DNA from: Bacteroidales bacterium UBA4814
Lineage (GTDB): Bacteria > Bacteroidota > Bacteroidia > Bacteroidales > UBA7960
DNA length: 37,506 bases
NCBI GenBank assembly: GCA_002402465.1
Contig: DHFW01000041.1
Location: forward strand, 49,311 to 86,816
Direction: 5' to 3'
The notes beneath the pieces are model-generated. The model ran no database searches, was not told the DNA's origin, and saw nothing but the letters and a program-made list of their open reading frames with translations. Shown piece after piece: positions 18,031-27,874 of the stretch. Positions within the stretch are counted from its first letter, which is position 1, and each line of letters begins with the position of its first letter. The translations under genes were made by a program, and so were the position numbers.

Positions 18031-19485
18031 TCAGGTTTTCCAAAAGAGTTTTTTCCTTACGGTGAAAACGGTAAGCGCCATCATTACGGCGGTAAGCAGC
18101 AATCCGCGGATCAGGCCGGCCCATTTCCATTGTTCATGCATTCCATCCAAAGGGCCGAGCAGCTGAAGTGCGCCAATGACAGGCACAATAAGGTAAGCCA
18201 CCGCCACATAAGCCAGCATGGGGTTTTGACCAATGGCAGCAAGCGGATACCACCAGGCATATTTCTTTGAATCTTTATGCAGCATACTGAATGCCATGTA
18301 TACAAAGATGGAAAAGCCGGAAGTAAGGAAAAAATAGCTGTACGTGGCCGAATCTTTTTTAATACCACCCTGCCAGGCTTCGAATACCAAGCCCAGCAGC
18401 GTCCAGAAAATAGCCCACAATGCAAGCTGTCGCAGCATTTTTTGCCGGTCGAAATCCTTACGCTGCAGATGGTAATAGATTAAGGAAAGGAATAAAAGAC
18501 TGAAGATCAGGTTGAAAGTTAGCAATCTCGAATACAAGCCCACGAGGTTCAGCACTATCAGCAGAATCATTGCCCCGGCCGGGATCAGGGTTTTTGACAG
18601 TGATGGGAATGTAATCGCGCCCTTATATTTCATTACCAGGTCGCCGGCAATGGTGCCAGGCAGCACAATCATAAAATATTTGAGGTAATCGGGGTGATAG
18701 AAAATGGTTTTGCCGGTTTCCAGGCCTATGCTTGTCAAAAGATTTCCGAAGGCCGGAATTTGTTCTGCAATCCACCATAGCGGCAGGAAGTTCCATAAGT
18801 CCTGATTCCAAGAGCCTTCCACACTCTGGGTAAGGCGAAGGCCAAAATATAGCGCGAGAATGCCCAGCCTGACCAGTATGTTACTACGGGTAAAAAGCCA
18901 AATGGCCCCACCCCAAAATGCCATATTGGCCAATACAAGAATAATTATATCGTTTTTTTGCAGGGAAAAAGGTTCATCAAAAGCCCATTGCCTGATAAAA
19001 CAAAGGGAGACCAGCAGCACAAAGCCGGCGGCATTCCACCATTTCCCGTAAGGAGATAAATTTCGAAAATCGAGAAATGCCATAAAAAACCCGCCAAAAG
19101 CCAGTGCTGCAAGCAAATAGGCCCAATAACCTGCTTCGGCCGGATAATGAAATACCGAAAGGTGGCCAAGCATTACGGCAAAGAACCAAAGCTTCAGCGA
19201 GCGCAGAAAAAGTTTCTTCATTATGGAAGTTTGGCTCTTCCCTTTATCGAGCAATTTTTGTAAGGAAAGTGGAATGGCCATCCCCAAAGCAAACAGGAAA
19301 AAGGGAAACACCAGATCGACCCATGTGATGCCGGGATTGTTGGGATTAAAAATAAAATCGGGCGGCCCCACCTGTGTATGAAAAAGCCAGCCGGGTAATT
19401 CAGGATTGCGCGAAATGGTGCCCGAAAGCACCATCCCGAAAATTGCCATTCCCCGTAAAAAGTCTAATCCGGCATCTCTGCTCAT
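18031..19485 (-). CDS. DUF5009/NagX-like multipass membrane acyltransferase
   Basis: The 484-residue protein begins with the signature RDAGLDFLRGMAIFGMVLSG and then GITWVDLVFPFFLFALGMAIPLSL, the pattern of the DUF5009/heparan-alpha-glucosaminide N-acetyltransferase-like group (NagX, COG4299). About eleven to twelve membrane segments are predicted. The human relative acetylates terminal glucosamine across a membrane; bacterial NagX proteins lie in N-acetylglucosamine loci and have been proposed to do something similar. It is placed between the two GHL10 lipoprotein genes with gaps of 12 and 16 bases. This location suggests it modifies an amino sugar oligomer in the periplasm or at the inner membrane, which is an inference. 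Confidence 0.8.
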   Translation of the reverse strand: MSRDAGLDFLRGMAIFGMVLSGTISRNPELPGWLFHTQVGPPDFIFNPNNPGITWVDLVFPFFLFALGMAIPLSLQKLLDKGKSQTSIMKKLFLRSLKLWFFAVMLGHLSVFHYPAEAGYWAYLLAALAFGGFFMAFLDFRNLSPYGKWWNAAGFVLLVSLCFIRQWAFDEPFSLQKNDIIILVLANMAFWGGAIWLFTRSNILVRLGILALYFGLRLTQSVEGSWNQDLWNFLPLWWIAEQIPAFGNLLTSIGLETGKTIFYHPDYLKYFMIVLPGTIAGDLVMKYKGAITFPSLSKTLIPAGAMILLIVLNLVGLYSRLLTFNLIFSLLFLSLIYYHLQRKDFDRQKMLRQLALWAIFWTLLGLVFEAWQGGIKKDSATYSYFFLTSGFSIFVYMAFSMLHKDSKKYAWWYPLAAIGQNPMLAYVAVAYLIVPVIGALQLLGPLDGMHEQWKWAGLIRGLLLTAVMMALTVFTVRKKLFWKT

Positions 19486-19501
19486 AGAAGGGACTTACAA
19501 A

Positions 19502-21247
19502 TTATTTTTTCAACAAATCCGGGAATATGGCCGGGCCCGGGTAAAAAGCCCTGATCACCTTTTTAATTCGCTCATCGGCAATTGGGGCATCATAAAAGAA
19601 TGCTTCGCCGGTAATTCCTTTGCTGCGGTTGATCATAATCTTTTTGGCAATAAGATCGGCATCGGTCAGGCCGGCCGAGCTCTGCAAAATTATGCCCGGC
19701 ACCAGCCTGTAAAGGTTACCATCGCCGTGGCTATTGAAGTGGTTGAGCACCTCGTTAATGGTAGCGAGGTATGCCGATTCGGTGTAGCGGTAACACTGAA
19801 CAGAAAGAATCTCAACCACACCGTCATCGAGCCAAACGGGCCATTCCTGCATCAAATTATCAAAGGCCCATGGATAAGGGTTTGGCGATGAAGCCACGAA
19901 AATATTTGGTTTAGCTGCTTTAACGGCATCATATAGATCGATGGCAAACTGATTCAGAATATCTGCACGCCACCTGACCCAGGCCGCATTGTTAAAACTG
20001 GCTGGCGGATCGGCTCCGCCATGCTCGTCGCGGTAACGCTGTTTGGTGTAGTCATCGTAACCTGAATTGCGCGGCATGGCAGGCATGCGGTCATCGCCCT
20101 GAATACCATCGATATTATAGTTTTCAACGGCTTCAAGCACCAGATCGATCATAAACTGCTGCACTGCAGGATTGTATGCATTGTAATAAAAATCAGTATT
20201 GTTGTAACTGGCTTGTGTACCGAAACTGTTGATTCCAACCCAGTCGGGATGAACCGCCAGAATGGCATCGTTCTCCGGGGTTGGAGGGGTGCTCCATTTT
20301 GACATAAAACCGTATTCGTACCAGAGAATTACCTTCATCCCTTCGGCATGGGCTTCTTCAATAAGATCGGCAAGCGGGTCACCGCTTCCGCCCGAATAGG
20401 GTCCGAACAAGGTTTGCTCAATACTGGTGTAAGATGAATTATCGAGCAATACCTGGCTGGGGTAAAGTGTTTTGGTCTGTGCCCATGCACACACGTACAA
20501 GGTGTTAAAATTAAGCTCTTTGGCCAGGGCCACCCCGTTTTTAATGTGCTGATAGCTGGTCAGGAAGGTCGAATGCCAGGGCGGAGCAATCCAGAATGCA
20601 CGAATGCCAGTCTCTTGCGGAAGCACCGTGGTGGTAAGCAAATAGGAGTTTTCCTGCCCGGATTCGGAAGTCACGGTTATGGTAAGTGGCGAACTGAGAT
20701 CGACCCGGCTGCCAGAAGCAGGGCTTACCGTAGCAAAAGGTGAAACATCGAGTTCAATCAGCACCTCCGACAGGTCTGTGCCAAAGGGCACTTCCAACGC
20801 AATATTTTGGCCAGAAAGGCTCCCTGAACGGAACAATTCCGGGAATTTAACACCCAACAAGAGGTTTTCATTGCTTTCGGCATACCTCACATGAGCTGTG
20901 TAGGTTACCTGCTTGTTATCCTTACTAACGGTAAAGCCCAGGGGTTGTGAAAAATCGTAGGCAAAACCCGATGGCGGATTCAAAGTTGCACCTTCTGTAT
21001 AAGTTATGGTTGGCTTAACACTGCTGACATTTCCGGTACGCGGAATACGAGCAGATATTTTTTTCTCCTCATGATCAATTTCGCCAATCACTATTGGGTC
21101 AAAATCTTCAAAATTAAAAGAAAGAATACGCAGTTGTACCGTATCAGCGTCATTGGGATCAGGATCGGGATCAGGATCTTTATCGCACGACAAAAATGCA
21201 GGAATAAAAATAAGTAATGCGGCCGCCAGCAACCAGTATCTTTTCAT
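19502..21247 (-). CDS. GHL10-type lipoprotein with two N-terminal Ig-like modules
   Basis: The 581-residue protein has a lipoprotein signal (C21 in PAFLSCDKD) followed by a Asp-Pro repeat linker, often found in surface-exposed Bacteroidota lipoproteins. Residues of about 35-125 and 127-210 form two similar beta-rich modules, each ending in a phrase such as QVTYTAHVRYAES or ENSYLLTTTVLP, like the DUF5018/Ig-like modules of surface glycan-binding proteins. From about 215 comes a GHL10 barrel: GIRAFWIAPPWHS, KVILWYEYGF, DGIQGDDRMPAMPRNSGY. It is the longer paralogue of 16867-18018. It starts 75 bases after the preceding gene, beyond an intrinsic terminator, so its expression may be lower than that of the uptake genes. 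Confidence 0.82.
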   Translation of the reverse strand: MKRYWLLAAALLIFIPAFLSCDKDPDPDPDPNDADTVQLRILSFNFEDFDPIVIGEIDHEEKKISARIPRTGNVSSVKPTITYTEGATLNPPSGFAYDFSQPLGFTVSKDNKQVTYTAHVRYAESNENLLLGVKFPELFRSGSLSGQNIALEVPFGTDLSEVLIELDVSPFATVSPASGSRVDLSSPLTITVTSESGQENSYLLTTTVLPQETGIRAFWIAPPWHSTFLTSYQHIKNGVALAKELNFNTLYVCAWAQTKTLYPSQVLLDNSSYTSIEQTLFGPYSGGSGDPLADLIEEAHAEGMKVILWYEYGFMSKWSTPPTPENDAILAVHPDWVGINSFGTQASYNNTDFYYNAYNPAVQQFMIDLVLEAVENYNIDGIQGDDRMPAMPRNSGYDDYTKQRYRDEHGGADPPASFNNAAWVRWRADILNQFAIDLYDAVKAAKPNIFVASSPNPYPWAFDNLMQEWPVWLDDGVVEILSVQCYRYTESAYLATINEVLNHFNSHGDGNLYRLVPGIILQSSAGLTDADLIAKKIMINRSKGITGEAFFYDAPIADERIKKVIRAFYPGPAIFPDLLKK

Positions 21248-21262
21248 CGAAATGTGTTTTTG

Positions 21263-21305
21263 AAAAAAAGGGCTGCCTTTCGGCTTTCAATGCAAAAGGC
21301 AGCCC
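21263..21305 (-). terminator. Intrinsic terminator inside the PUL
   Basis: On the minus strand GGGCTGCCTTT (21305-21295) and AAAGGCAGCCC (21280-21270) form a perfect 11-base-pair stem around a 14-base loop, followed at once by seven T residues. It lies between the surface lipoprotein stop (21323) and the GHL10 start (21247). It should end most transcripts after susC-susD-lipoprotein while letting some run into the enzyme genes. Confidence 0.88.
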
Positions 21306-21322
21306 CTTGTTTATTTGCAAAT

Positions 21323-22996
21323 CTAGTTAGAAAATTCCTGAACGATAAATCCGTTCAACACGGTAAATGCCATTACCCTGGGTTTCCCCTGGGTAGAGAA
21401 GGAAATTTCATTAGAGGCATTAATCCACCCATCGGCAATGTTTCCAAAAATTTTTGTATGGACCCGTTTTGAGGCAATATTGTCATCCGTCAATGCCTGC
21501 AGTGCTTCCACAATATCAGCGCCTTCGGTAATATTTACAATTTGCATGAAAGCGCCATTGGCATCCCATTCGCGGTTCACGGTATAAGTCAGATAACGCC
21601 CGTCATTGTAAGAAAAAACATTGGGATCGAAGGCACGGAACTGAATAACTGTTTCTGGCACTTCATAAAGCACCTGCCCTTGTTTGTTAATGACAGCGAT
21701 ACCCATTTCTGCTCCAGAAACCAAAAATCTTTCGGTTTCTCCTGGAATGGGATTGATGCGGCCGTACTGACCGATTCTGGCGCCTTCAACAGGGTTTACG
21801 GTCCAGATAACCGGTTCTGAGGCAGGCGTACCATTGGTAAACTCCCATACGTAAAACTGATTTTGCGGGTTGCTAAACGGGAAATTCGAGGCAATAATGT
21901 ATCCGTTGGTGGCAGGATCGCCAATAATGGAAAGGGCATCGCCCAGGCGAATGGCCACAGCAGGAGAAACAGGGTCACCAAGAGGCCATTCAATTACGAC
22001 TTCAGGTGTTTCATCCGTTACGCTGTCCCAGCGGTACACTTTGAATATCTGACCATCCTGATTTACCATATTGGAGACATAGACTGCATCGCCTGCAAAT
22101 TTAACATCGCTCACCACCCAGGTACCACCCGATACTCCGGTCATGTTCATGGCAGAATGGTCACCGCCAGCATTTACGTCCCAATAAAAAACATTATTTC
22201 CTTCCTTACGCGAAGGAACCACTACATATTGCCCGTTAAAGGCTGCACCCCTTGATTCGTTGGTGTTGATAACTCCAGGAAGAAATCCACCTGCGCTCGA
22301 CTTGTCCATCAGGGTCGTGGTATTTTCAGGATTAAACCCTGCCTGGGTTACATTGGCAATAAAGTTGTATTCACTTGTTTCACCTGCAAACGACAAGGTC
22401 ATTTTCGGATCGGCATCCAGGTCGATCACATCGGGTGCCTGCACCACAGGAGCAATCTGCCAGGTTGTTCCGGCCGGAAGCACCTGCACCCCAGAAATTT
22501 TTACAATTTTCGACTGAAGGTTGTTTAGCGTAATGGTAATGGTTTTTGCAATGATATCGATGCTTACCCCGTAAGATTCGCCGGTAGAGGAAGCTTCAGC
22601 CGACAAAGCGGTAATTACCGGACTGGTGGGTTCAGATTTCTCGACAGTTACCTGATAGGTGGTTGTCAGATTGCCATTGGTTACCACAAAATTCCTGGGG
22701 TCGGTAAAATCAAGTTCTGTGCCTGAGGCGGGAACCACTGTGGCTCCTGTTGAAACCTGAACTTCGACAACAAGCTTAGTCATGTTGGTTTCGTAAGGAA
22801 CAGCCACCAGAATATTGGTGCCATCAATTGCGCCTTCAATTCGCTGATCGGCCGCTGCTCCGGCGTTGGTTACTGCAAAAGCCGTAATTTTGGCCTCTTT
22901 GGGCTCCGGATCGTCATCCTCATTACAGGCGTAAAAGCTAACCGACACTGCCAGCAGCAGCATCAGCAAGGAAAAAAGTTTAAGACTGGTTTTCAT
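21323..22996 (-). CDS. Surface lipoprotein, probable glycan-binding protein (SGBP)
   Basis: The 557-residue product begins with a lipoprotein signal (LLMLLLAVSVSFYAC, C24) and an acidic linker NEDDDPEPKE typical of surface export in Bacteroidota. Two Ig-like/DUF5018-type modules follow (about 30-105 and 110-205), similar to those in the GHL10 protein downstream. The C-terminal 330 residues hold repeated beta-strand units with patterns such as GGTWVVSDVKFAGDAVYVSN, which looks like a beta-propeller of the DUF4623 type. The position right after susD is that of SusE/SusF-like glycan-binding proteins. The ATG at 22996 gives a normal signal peptide; an upstream ATG-like start would add twelve charged residues. 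No enzymatic motif seen. Confidence 0.78.
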   Translation of the reverse strand: MKTSLKLFSLLMLLLAVSVSFYACNEDDDPEPKEAKITAFAVTNAGAAADQRIEGAIDGTNILVAVPYETNMTKLVVEVQVSTGATVVPASGTELDFTDPRNFVVTNGNLTTTYQVTVEKSEPTSPVITALSAEASSTGESYGVSIDIIAKTITITLNNLQSKIVKISGVQVLPAGTTWQIAPVVQAPDVIDLDADPKMTLSFAGETSEYNFIANVTQAGFNPENTTTLMDKSSAGGFLPGVINTNESRGAAFNGQYVVVPSRKEGNNVFYWDVNAGGDHSAMNMTGVSGGTWVVSDVKFAGDAVYVSNMVNQDGQIFKVYRWDSVTDETPEVVIEWPLGDPVSPAVAIRLGDALSIIGDPATNGYIIASNFPFSNPQNQFYVWEFTNGTPASEPVIWTVNPVEGARIGQYGRINPIPGETERFLVSGAEMGIAVINKQGQVLYEVPETVIQFRAFDPNVFSYNDGRYLTYTVNREWDANGAFMQIVNITEGADIVEALQALTDDNIASKRVHTKIFGNIADGWINASNEISFSTQGKPRVMAFTVLNGFIVQEFSN

Positions 22997-23126
22997 CTTT
23001 TTATTGGTTTTAGGTTTTACTAAGGTTTTCATCCGTAAATAACTTTCAAATTAATGTTGGATGGAACTCGCATGAGGAATTTTCATCAGTGTTTGTGTTT
23101 AACAATGCATGCTCGTTTCATAATTA

Positions 23127-24605
23127 TTAATTGCCTCCATCCCACCAAACACGGGTGTACTGAGAGTCACCGCCCATTCTGGCCACTGCGGCATCGTAAT
23201 TTGCAGCATTATAACGGCGTTCATTCACCGGATAGGGCTTGCGACGGGGCATTTGCTCATTGCCGGGATAATAAAATACCAGAGGGCCCATTTGCGGCAC
23301 ACCGGTTTGGCGCACCAGGGTCCAGGCTTCTGCCCCATTCGGATATAAAGCTATCCAGCGCTGGGTGTAAATCTGCTCCAGGGCATTTGCCGAATTAAAT
23401 GCAGCAGGGCCGCTAAGATACTGCTCAATGACAGCTTCTTCGGTTATTCCCAATTGCTGCATGGAAGCCCTAATCCCTTGTTCATAAAAATCCTGGGCAT
23501 TGCCAGAAATAAAGCCTTTTTGCGCAGCTTCGGCTTTCAGGAAACAGGTCTCCGCATAAGTAAACAAAAACAATGGGGTGTCGTCCTGCACAAAAAATTC
23601 TCCAATATTGCAAAATTGCGGACGGTAATAAGAATTGTAGAGCAGGCTGAGGCTGTCGGGATGCTGTCCGTTTTGCAAACCTACATATTGACCATTGACA
23701 TTGGGATTGAACATTACCTCCATGCGCGGGTCATTCAGGCCGGTAAGAATATCAAACATGGTTTTGCTCATGCGCACCTCGTTCCAACCTGAAACATAAG
23801 CCAAGGGGTTTTTCACATGATAGGTTGATCCATTAGGATCGGGCATAATCCTAACGAGGTCAGCGTTGCCTTGCATGGTTTCGGCCAGGTTGAGGCGCTG
23901 AAGGTAGGGCTGGGTAAGATTAGACTGAGCCACATTGGAAACCCTAAGGGCCAGGCGCAATATCAGGCTGTTTCCAAACCTGATCCACTTGTTCAAATCC
24001 CCGTTGAAAAACACATCTGCTTCTGCATAACCTTCATAACCAGCATTTTGGTAGGTTTTAATTTGCTGAATGGCCTCTTCCAGTTCTTTCAGCATGTCTG
24101 TGTAAATATCCTGCTGAGCATCGAATGCAGGGCGAATGGATTGGAAGGCCTCAAAATAGGGAAGGTCGCCATAAGTATCGGTCAGAAACTGAAACATATA
24201 CACATTCCAAATACGGGCTATCCCTTCCTTAATAGGATTTTCAAGCTCACGCGATAATTTGATAACCTGATAGTTCAGAAAAAGCGGTGCAAAATGCTCC
24301 CGGGCATAATACCAGTCCCATTTGGTGTTGCCGGGGGTGGGCTCGTAATTATCCCACCTGAAATTTGGTTGAATATTGGCAAAATGCTGGGCCCAGTATG
24401 AACCGCTGATTTGGTGACTGTATTGCCAGATAGCCACACTAAGGCCACTGCCTGTTACCAGCGAACGGGTAAAAAGATACTTTGGATCAATCTGCTCGGC
24501 GGTGGTGGTTGGCCGGGCATATTCTTCAAAATCCTTGGTACAGGCCGAAATAACCATTGACATGGCCACAAACAAAAGCACTAATTTAAATAATCTGGTT
24601 TTCAT
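23127..24605 (-). CDS. SusD/RagB-like outer-membrane nutrient-binding lipoprotein
   Basis: The 492-residue protein carries a lipoprotein signal (MKTRLFKLVLLFVAMSMVISAC, C22) and belongs to the SusD-like group of the SusD-like_2 type. Family phrases include WAQHFANIQPNFRWDNYEP near the N terminus, the helical TPR-like part with IWNVYMFQFLTDTYGDLPYFEAF at about 133-155, and the C-terminal LFTYAETCFLKAEAAQKGF and QRWIALYPNGAEAWTLVRQTG. SusD forms a lid over the SusC channel and binds glycan at the cell surface. It lies 21 bases downstream of the SusC gene, the standard pairing, and ends about 130 bases before the next start. Substrate cannot be read from sequence. Confidence 0.95.
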   Translation of the reverse strand: MKTRLFKLVLLFVAMSMVISACTKDFEEYARPTTTAEQIDPKYLFTRSLVTGSGLSVAIWQYSHQISGSYWAQHFANIQPNFRWDNYEPTPGNTKWDWYYAREHFAPLFLNYQVIKLSRELENPIKEGIARIWNVYMFQFLTDTYGDLPYFEAFQSIRPAFDAQQDIYTDMLKELEEAIQQIKTYQNAGYEGYAEADVFFNGDLNKWIRFGNSLILRLALRVSNVAQSNLTQPYLQRLNLAETMQGNADLVRIMPDPNGSTYHVKNPLAYVSGWNEVRMSKTMFDILTGLNDPRMEVMFNPNVNGQYVGLQNGQHPDSLSLLYNSYYRPQFCNIGEFFVQDDTPLFLFTYAETCFLKAEAAQKGFISGNAQDFYEQGIRASMQQLGITEEAVIEQYLSGPAAFNSANALEQIYTQRWIALYPNGAEAWTLVRQTGVPQMGPLVFYYPGNEQMPRRKPYPVNERRYNAANYDAAVARMGGDSQYTRVWWDGGN

Positions 24606-24626
24606 AGCTTTTCCTGATTTAAATCC

Positions 24627-27600
24627 TTAAAAAGCAATCCTTAAACTGGCCCCCACGGTACGAAGTTCAGGGTAGGAATACATTTCAAATCCGGTGGCAT
24701 TGCCTGTGCTGAATGCCGACTCGGGCGAAATGTTCTCGGTTTTCCTATAAAGATAGGCCAGGTTGTTTGCAAAAACGGAAATGCTTAACTCACGAGCTCC
24801 CACAGGAGCCAGGATTGCAGGATTCAGACTGTAAGAAAGGCTCACATTCCGCAATCGAATATAGGATGCGTCGGAAACAAAGGCCTCATCAATCCTGGAA
24901 AGCCGGTCCCAGTAGCTCTGCGGATCGACTGGATATTCGCCTTCCACTCCATCTTTAACACCCTTAACCAGAAAGCCATCGGTTGGAGGCACACCTGTGA
25001 TGGCAGAAATCTCAAGGGCACGTTGCCATTCATCGCGACCCTGAACCGTAAAATCGAAAGTGCCAAATTCGGCTCCTCTCAGGTTTGTAAGCGAATACAG
25101 TTCATGACCCAACTTGCTGTCAATTTGTATCCCCAGGTTGAATCGCTTATAAGAAAGGCTGGTATTGAAACCCAACAGCCAATCGGGGTAAGCATTGCCT
25201 ATTACATTTTCAGTATCGATGGCGCCATCAGCGGTAGTTTTGATGCGGGGCAAATTCAGTGCATCAATAATGATACGCCCCTGCTCGTCGCGATCGAAAG
25301 CCGTGCCCATAATCTGGCCGACTGGCTGTCCGTATAGGGCGGCAATATAAACGCCCTGCTGAATACCGCCGAGATTCAGAAAATCAACATCTTCCGAAAG
25401 CTCTGTAACTTTATTCCATTGTCTGGTCAGGTTTCCGCCCAGGTTCCAAACCAAACCATTATTGAAGCTGAACCTGTATCCGGTCTGCATCTCAATTCCA
25501 GTGTTTTTGATATAACCCGAATTGATAATTCCGGTGTTATATCCTGAAGATGGTGCAAGGGGGCTGTTTAGTATCTGGTCGCGGGTACCAAGCTCATACC
25601 AGGAAATATCGAAATTGAACCTGGAACCAAACAAAATGGTTTGCACGCCCAATTCCTTCGATACAGTATACTCGGGCAAAAGGCCATAGTTTGGGCGGTT
25701 TGCATTTAAAAAACCGTAAGGAAGCCCAAGGTACTGGTTGGGATTTGTGCCGAACTGAAAAAACCTGGGGCTGGAAAAATTGCCGCCATTACCCACGGCT
25801 GCCCACGATGCCCTCAATTTCAGCAGGTCGAAATAACTTGGCAGGTCAAAGGTCTCTTCTAGCAACCATGAGGCGCTAACGGAAGGGAAAAAATAGGACC
25901 AGTTTTCAGGGGCCAGCACGCTGGTCCAGTCATTGCGAAAGGTCAGGTCGAGAAATACGGTTCGTTTCCAATCGGAGCTTACCAAGGCATAAACCGATTG
26001 AATCTCGCGCCTGGAATAGCCCTGTGAGCTGCCAACGGTAAGGAAGTTCTGAATCACATAAGGGCCGTTGGGATTAATGAGGCCAGCTTCCGAATTAGAG
26101 CTGAGCGAACGGCCAACAAAATGCATTAGGTTGGCCCCTGCTGAAACGACCGTAGAGAAATCGCCCCAATTGTTTCCGTAAGTTATTAAAAAATCGAAAT
26201 TGCGCTCCATACCCTCCGAGCGGCTGAATGTGCCAGTGGCGCGCCCATCTGCCTTATAATAGGTGTTTTGGGCAGTGATTCGCTGCCGGTCGTCATTGTA
26301 ATAGTCCATGGCAAGCCTGAACTTCAGGTTAAGGTCGAAATTCAGTTCAAACCACTTCCGGAAGTCTATGTTCATCTCACTGAAACCGATCAAGCGGTGG
26401 CGCAAATCACGGTTGGTATTCAGGTCAACCGCCCAGAAAGGGTTTTGCAAAAGCGGAGAAGACGCAAAAGCAGGCTTTTCTTCATCCCAGGCAACGGTGC
26501 CGTCGGGGTTCACACGATAGGGGCTGTTCCAAACCACCGGATACCCATCAACCGTGCGATAAGTTTCCAATTGATTCAACATAACGGAACGCGGCATAGA
26601 GACGAGCAAATAAACGGGATTATCGGGCGAACCAGCCAGGTTGGGCCTGTTGAGCACCTCTTGGTTGATATAGTTTACCCGTGCATCGAAACTGATAAAC
26701 TCACTAAGCTTCGAGTCGTAACGGAGGTTAAAAGACTTTCGGTCGAAATCGTTGGTTGGGATAATGCCATTGTTTTGATTCCATGAAGCCGAGAACAAAA
26801 TACCATTGGTTTCTCCCCTTTTATCAATGGATATGGTTTGGTCAAAATTGGTTCCCTGTCTGAAAAAATCATAGGGATGCTGGTTGTTTGTCACAAGTGT
26901 CTGACTTTCGTTCAAGAAGTTGGTCACCTGCTGCCCCGTCATTTTTGGCCCCCAGCTGCGCGTTCCCAGCCGCTCAAAAGTTCTTGAAGAGCCCTGACTG
27001 TATGCGTTCTGAAAGTCGGGTTTGATTAATGGATTATCCACTGAAAAGGAGGTCATGTAACTGATGCCAATGCCTTTGTCCCTGCTCCCGCTTTTAGTGG
27101 TGATCATGATCACGCCGTTCTGCCCCCGCGAGCCGTAAAGGGCAGAAGCGGCGCCTCCTTTTAGCACGCTTATGTTTTCAATATCGTCGAGGCTAATGTT
27201 GTTAATGGCACTTCCATAATCGAATCCGCCAAATTGCGACCCTCCGGCTCCTCCTCCGCTGCTAACCGGCACGCCATCGACCACAATCAGAGGGTCGTTG
27301 CTTCCGGTAAATGAGCTCACCCCGCGGATTAAAATTTTGGTACTTCCTCCTGCCCCGCTGCCGCTGGAACTAATCTGCAGCCCCGGTGCCAGACCGGCAA
27401 GGGCGTTGATGGGGTTTACGCGCGACATGTTTTGAATCTCGTCGCTGCCAACACTTGTAACGGCATATCCAAGGGCTTTTTCTTCCCTCTTTATGCCAAG
27501 GGCGGTAACCACAAATTCCTGCAGGGCTTCTACCGATGGGAAAAGCTTTACTTCAAAAAAATCGCCACCGGAAATATTAATTGTTTCACTGCGATACCCG

Positions 27601-27842
27601 GTAAATGTAATGGTAAGTTGATTCCTCCCGTCTGGAACCTGGATGGTGAAATTACCCTCGAGGTTGGCGGTGGTTCCAATCAATCCTGTTTGTTGGGTAC
27701 CCTCCACAACAATGGTGGCTCCGATCATGGGCAATCCGCTCTCATCGACCACACGGCCCCTCACTGTTCGTTCCTGCCCAAATGCAATGCTGCTGCACAT
27801 TACGGCAAAAAAAAGCACAAAAACTGCCAGATTACCTTTCAT
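24627..27842 (-). CDS. SusC/RagA-like TonB-dependent outer-membrane transporter
   Basis: The 1071-residue protein has a signal peptide (to about A21-F-G-Q), a carboxypeptidase-regulatory-like beta-sandwich (RGRVVDESGLPMIGATIVVEG), the TonB-box-like EEFVVTALGIKREEK region, a plug domain with LAGLAPGLQISSSGSGAGG and VLKGGAASALYGSRGQNGVI, and a long 22-strand barrel ending in TVGASLRIAF. There is no STN domain, so signalling through an anti-sigma factor is not expected; control more likely lies with the ROK protein upstream. It imports oligosaccharides together with the SusD partner 21 bases downstream. Complete, with no frameshift. Confidence 0.97.
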   Translation of the reverse strand: MKGNLAVFVLFFAVMCSSIAFGQERTVRGRVVDESGLPMIGATIVVEGTQQTGLIGTTANLEGNFTIQVPDGRNQLTITFTGYRSETINISGGDFFEVKLFPSVEALQEFVVTALGIKREEKALGYAVTSVGSDEIQNMSRVNPINALAGLAPGLQISSSGSGAGGSTKILIRGVSSFTGSNDPLIVVDGVPVSSGGGAGGSQFGGFDYGSAINNISLDDIENISVLKGGAASALYGSRGQNGVIMITTKSGSRDKGIGISYMTSFSVDNPLIKPDFQNAYSQGSSRTFERLGTRSWGPKMTGQQVTNFLNESQTLVTNNQHPYDFFRQGTNFDQTISIDKRGETNGILFSASWNQNNGIIPTNDFDRKSFNLRYDSKLSEFISFDARVNYINQEVLNRPNLAGSPDNPVYLLVSMPRSVMLNQLETYRTVDGYPVVWNSPYRVNPDGTVAWDEEKPAFASSPLLQNPFWAVDLNTNRDLRHRLIGFSEMNIDFRKWFELNFDLNLKFRLAMDYYNDDRQRITAQNTYYKADGRATGTFSRSEGMERNFDFLITYGNNWGDFSTVVSAGANLMHFVGRSLSSNSEAGLINPNGPYVIQNFLTVGSSQGYSRREIQSVYALVSSDWKRTVFLDLTFRNDWTSVLAPENWSYFFPSVSASWLLEETFDLPSYFDLLKLRASWAAVGNGGNFSSPRFFQFGTNPNQYLGLPYGFLNANRPNYGLLPEYTVSKELGVQTILFGSRFNFDISWYELGTRDQILNSPLAPSSGYNTGIINSGYIKNTGIEMQTGYRFSFNNGLVWNLGGNLTRQWNKVTELSEDVDFLNLGGIQQGVYIAALYGQPVGQIMGTAFDRDEQGRIIIDALNLPRIKTTADGAIDTENVIGNAYPDWLLGFNTSLSYKRFNLGIQIDSKLGHELYSLTNLRGAEFGTFDFTVQGRDEWQRALEISAITGVPPTDGFLVKGVKDGVEGEYPVDPQSYWDRLSRIDEAFVSDASYIRLRNVSLSYSLNPAILAPVGARELSISVFANNLAYLYRKTENISPESAFSTGNATGFEMYSYPELRTVGASLRIAF

Positions 27843-27874
27843 GGTTCAAGGTTTTGTTAAAAAAGAACTAGGCA

